Assembly: GCA_019779905.1 (NCBI GenBank)
Contig: JABAKE010000001.1
Location: 186,001-250,000 of the forward strand
Reading direction: 5' to 3'
From: Modestobacter lapidis
Lineage (GTDB): Bacteria; Actinomycetota; Actinomycetes; Mycobacteriales; Geodermatophilaceae
Length of the DNA: 64,000 nt
The notes under the pieces: model-generated
The model's database searches: none
Told to the model about the DNA's origin: nothing
Seen by the model: the letters and a program-made list of their open reading frames with translations, nothing else
Translations under genes and position numbers: made by a program
In this document: positions 63,401 to 64,000 of the stretch, piece by piece
How positions within the stretch are numbered: position 1 is the stretch's first letter
Layout of the letters: each line of letters starts with the position of its first letter

Positions 63401-64000
63401 GTGGAGGAAGTCGTCCCCGCCCTGGGTACCGCCCCGCTGCTGCTGATCGCGGTGGCGGCGGTCGCCGTCCTGCTCGTCTTGATCATGAAGTTCAAGGTCC
63501 ACGCCTTTGTGGCCCTGGTCCTGGTCAGCCTGCTCACCGCGCTGGCCACCCGGATCCCGGTCGGTGAGGTCATCGACACCATGCTGGCCGGCTTCGGCTC
63601 CACCCTGGCCAGCGTCGCGCTGCTCGTCGGCCTGGGCGCGATGATCGGGAAGCTGCTGGAGGTCACCGGCGGCGCCACCGTCCTGGCCGACTCGCTGATC
63701 AACCGGTTCGGCGAACGCCGCGCACCGCTCGCCCTCGGGGTGGCCTCGCTGCTGTTCGGCTTCCCGATCTTCTTCGATGCCGGCCTGGTCGTCTTCCTGC
63801 CAATCATCTTCAGCGTCGCCCGGCGCTTCGGCGGGTCGGTGCTGCTCTACGCGCTGCCGGCGGCCGGCGCCTTCGCGGTCATGCACGCCTTCGTGCCGCC
63901 GCACCCGGGGCCGGTGGGTGCCGGTGACATCCTCGGCGCCGACATCGGCCTGCTGGTCGTCGTCGGGCTCGTCATCGGGGTGCCCACCTGGTTCATCGCC
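63401..64000 (+). CDS. gntP: GntP family gluconate:H+ symporter (3' truncated by window)
   Basis: The first 200 codons are visible; the gene runs off the window. Hydrophobic helices with GntP signatures: VLIMKFKVHAFVALVLVSLLTALAT, LASVALLVGLGAMIGKLLEVTGGATVLA, GFPIFFDAGLVVFLPIIFSVA and HAFVPPHPGPVGAGDILGAD. Family members import gluconate or related sugar acids; substrate is inferred from family. GTG 63401 has AGAGG at 6-7 nt. No gluconate kinase is within view. Confidence 0.92.
   Translation, partial: MEEVVPALGTAPLLLIAVAAVAVLLVLIMKFKVHAFVALVLVSLLTALATRIPVGEVIDTMLAGFGSTLASVALLVGLGAMIGKLLEVTGGATVLADSLINRFGERRAPLALGVASLLFGFPIFFDAGLVVFLPIIFSVARRFGGSVLLYALPAAGAFAVMHAFVPPHPGPVGAGDILGADIGLLVVVGLVIGVPTWFIA

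Overview
The window is about 73% G+C, is coding almost wall to wall, and uses GTG starts freely. Many genes start 6-8 nt after a TANNNT hexamer with no Shine-Dalgarno, as in leaderless actinobacterial transcripts. Actinobacterial respiratory genes (qcrCAB, ctaC/ctaE/ctaF), a GlnR operator at glnA, DUF3043/DUF4191/DUF3817 proteins, a PimB-like mannosyltransferase and class II DAHP synthase all point to a chromosomal segment of a high-GC actinobacterium. A member of Geodermatophilaceae (Blastococcus/Geodermatophilus/Modestobacter type) is my inference. No tRNA, rRNA, prophage, IS or CRISPR was seen.

Layout. 0-1.7 kb: the end of an MFS-like transporter and the paired membrane proteins TIGR02587/TIGR02588. 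1.7-5.8 kb: glnA behind tandem GlnR half-sites, an RDD protein, a DUF4191 protein and lipA. 5.9-12 kb: an Ala-rich coiled-coil membrane protein, then a tightly coupled minus-strand operon (polyol dehydrogenase, HAD hydrolase, CDP-glycerol-type glycerophosphotransferase, nucleotidyltransferase). I read this operon as a candidate surface polyol-phosphate polymer pathway. 12.4-15.5 kb: leuS behind a Leu-rich leader peptide and an intrinsic terminator (ribosome-mediated attenuator). 15.5-25.8 kb: lipB, a membrane Ser/Thr kinase, a TIGR01777 epimerase, sucB/dlaT, lpdA, a small conserved protein, pepA and gcvT, so lipoyl synthesis sits beside the lipoyl enzymes. 25.8-32.2 kb: BrkB/YihY, DUF4235, DUF3618, an aldo/keto reductase, DUF3043, erpA and asnB. 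32.2-39.4 kb: small membrane proteins and the aerobic respiratory genes ctaC-ctaF (plus strand) and ctaE-qcrC-qcrA-qcrB (minus strand), with no ctaD between ctaC and ctaF.

39.5-49.6 kb: a receiver-like protein with trpD, an AsnC ligand-binding protein, a DEDDh exonuclease/GIY-YIG fusion, a Cys-rich small protein, a c-di-AMP (ydaO-type) riboswitch ahead of an NlpC/P60 hydrolase, an M48 protease, a PimB-like glycosyltransferase and a FadD15-like acyl-CoA synthetase. 49.7-56.5 kb: a coupled operon (SRPBCC, ArsA-like protein with a degenerate P-loop, CxxC protein, ROK glucokinase), a TIGR00300 protein, a membrane protein/hydrolase pair and a PlsC acyltransferase. 56.5-64 kb: a Baeyer-Villiger-type monooxygenase, a 3'-exoribonuclease, an NmrA-like SDR, a phosphofructokinase with pyrophosphate-type residues, aroG, threonine aldolase and a truncated gluconate permease.

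Most of the conserved order from glnA to aroG matches what I know of Mycobacterium tuberculosis Rv2220 down to Rv2178c. The polyol operon plus leuS block separates lipA from lipB, which are neighbours in M. tuberculosis, and is the most accessory-looking stretch. Across the window a family of GC-rich intergenic hairpins begins at, or supplies, the stop codon of the preceding gene. A second, two-copy family shows one compensatory base change. Both look like dispersed 3'-end modules.
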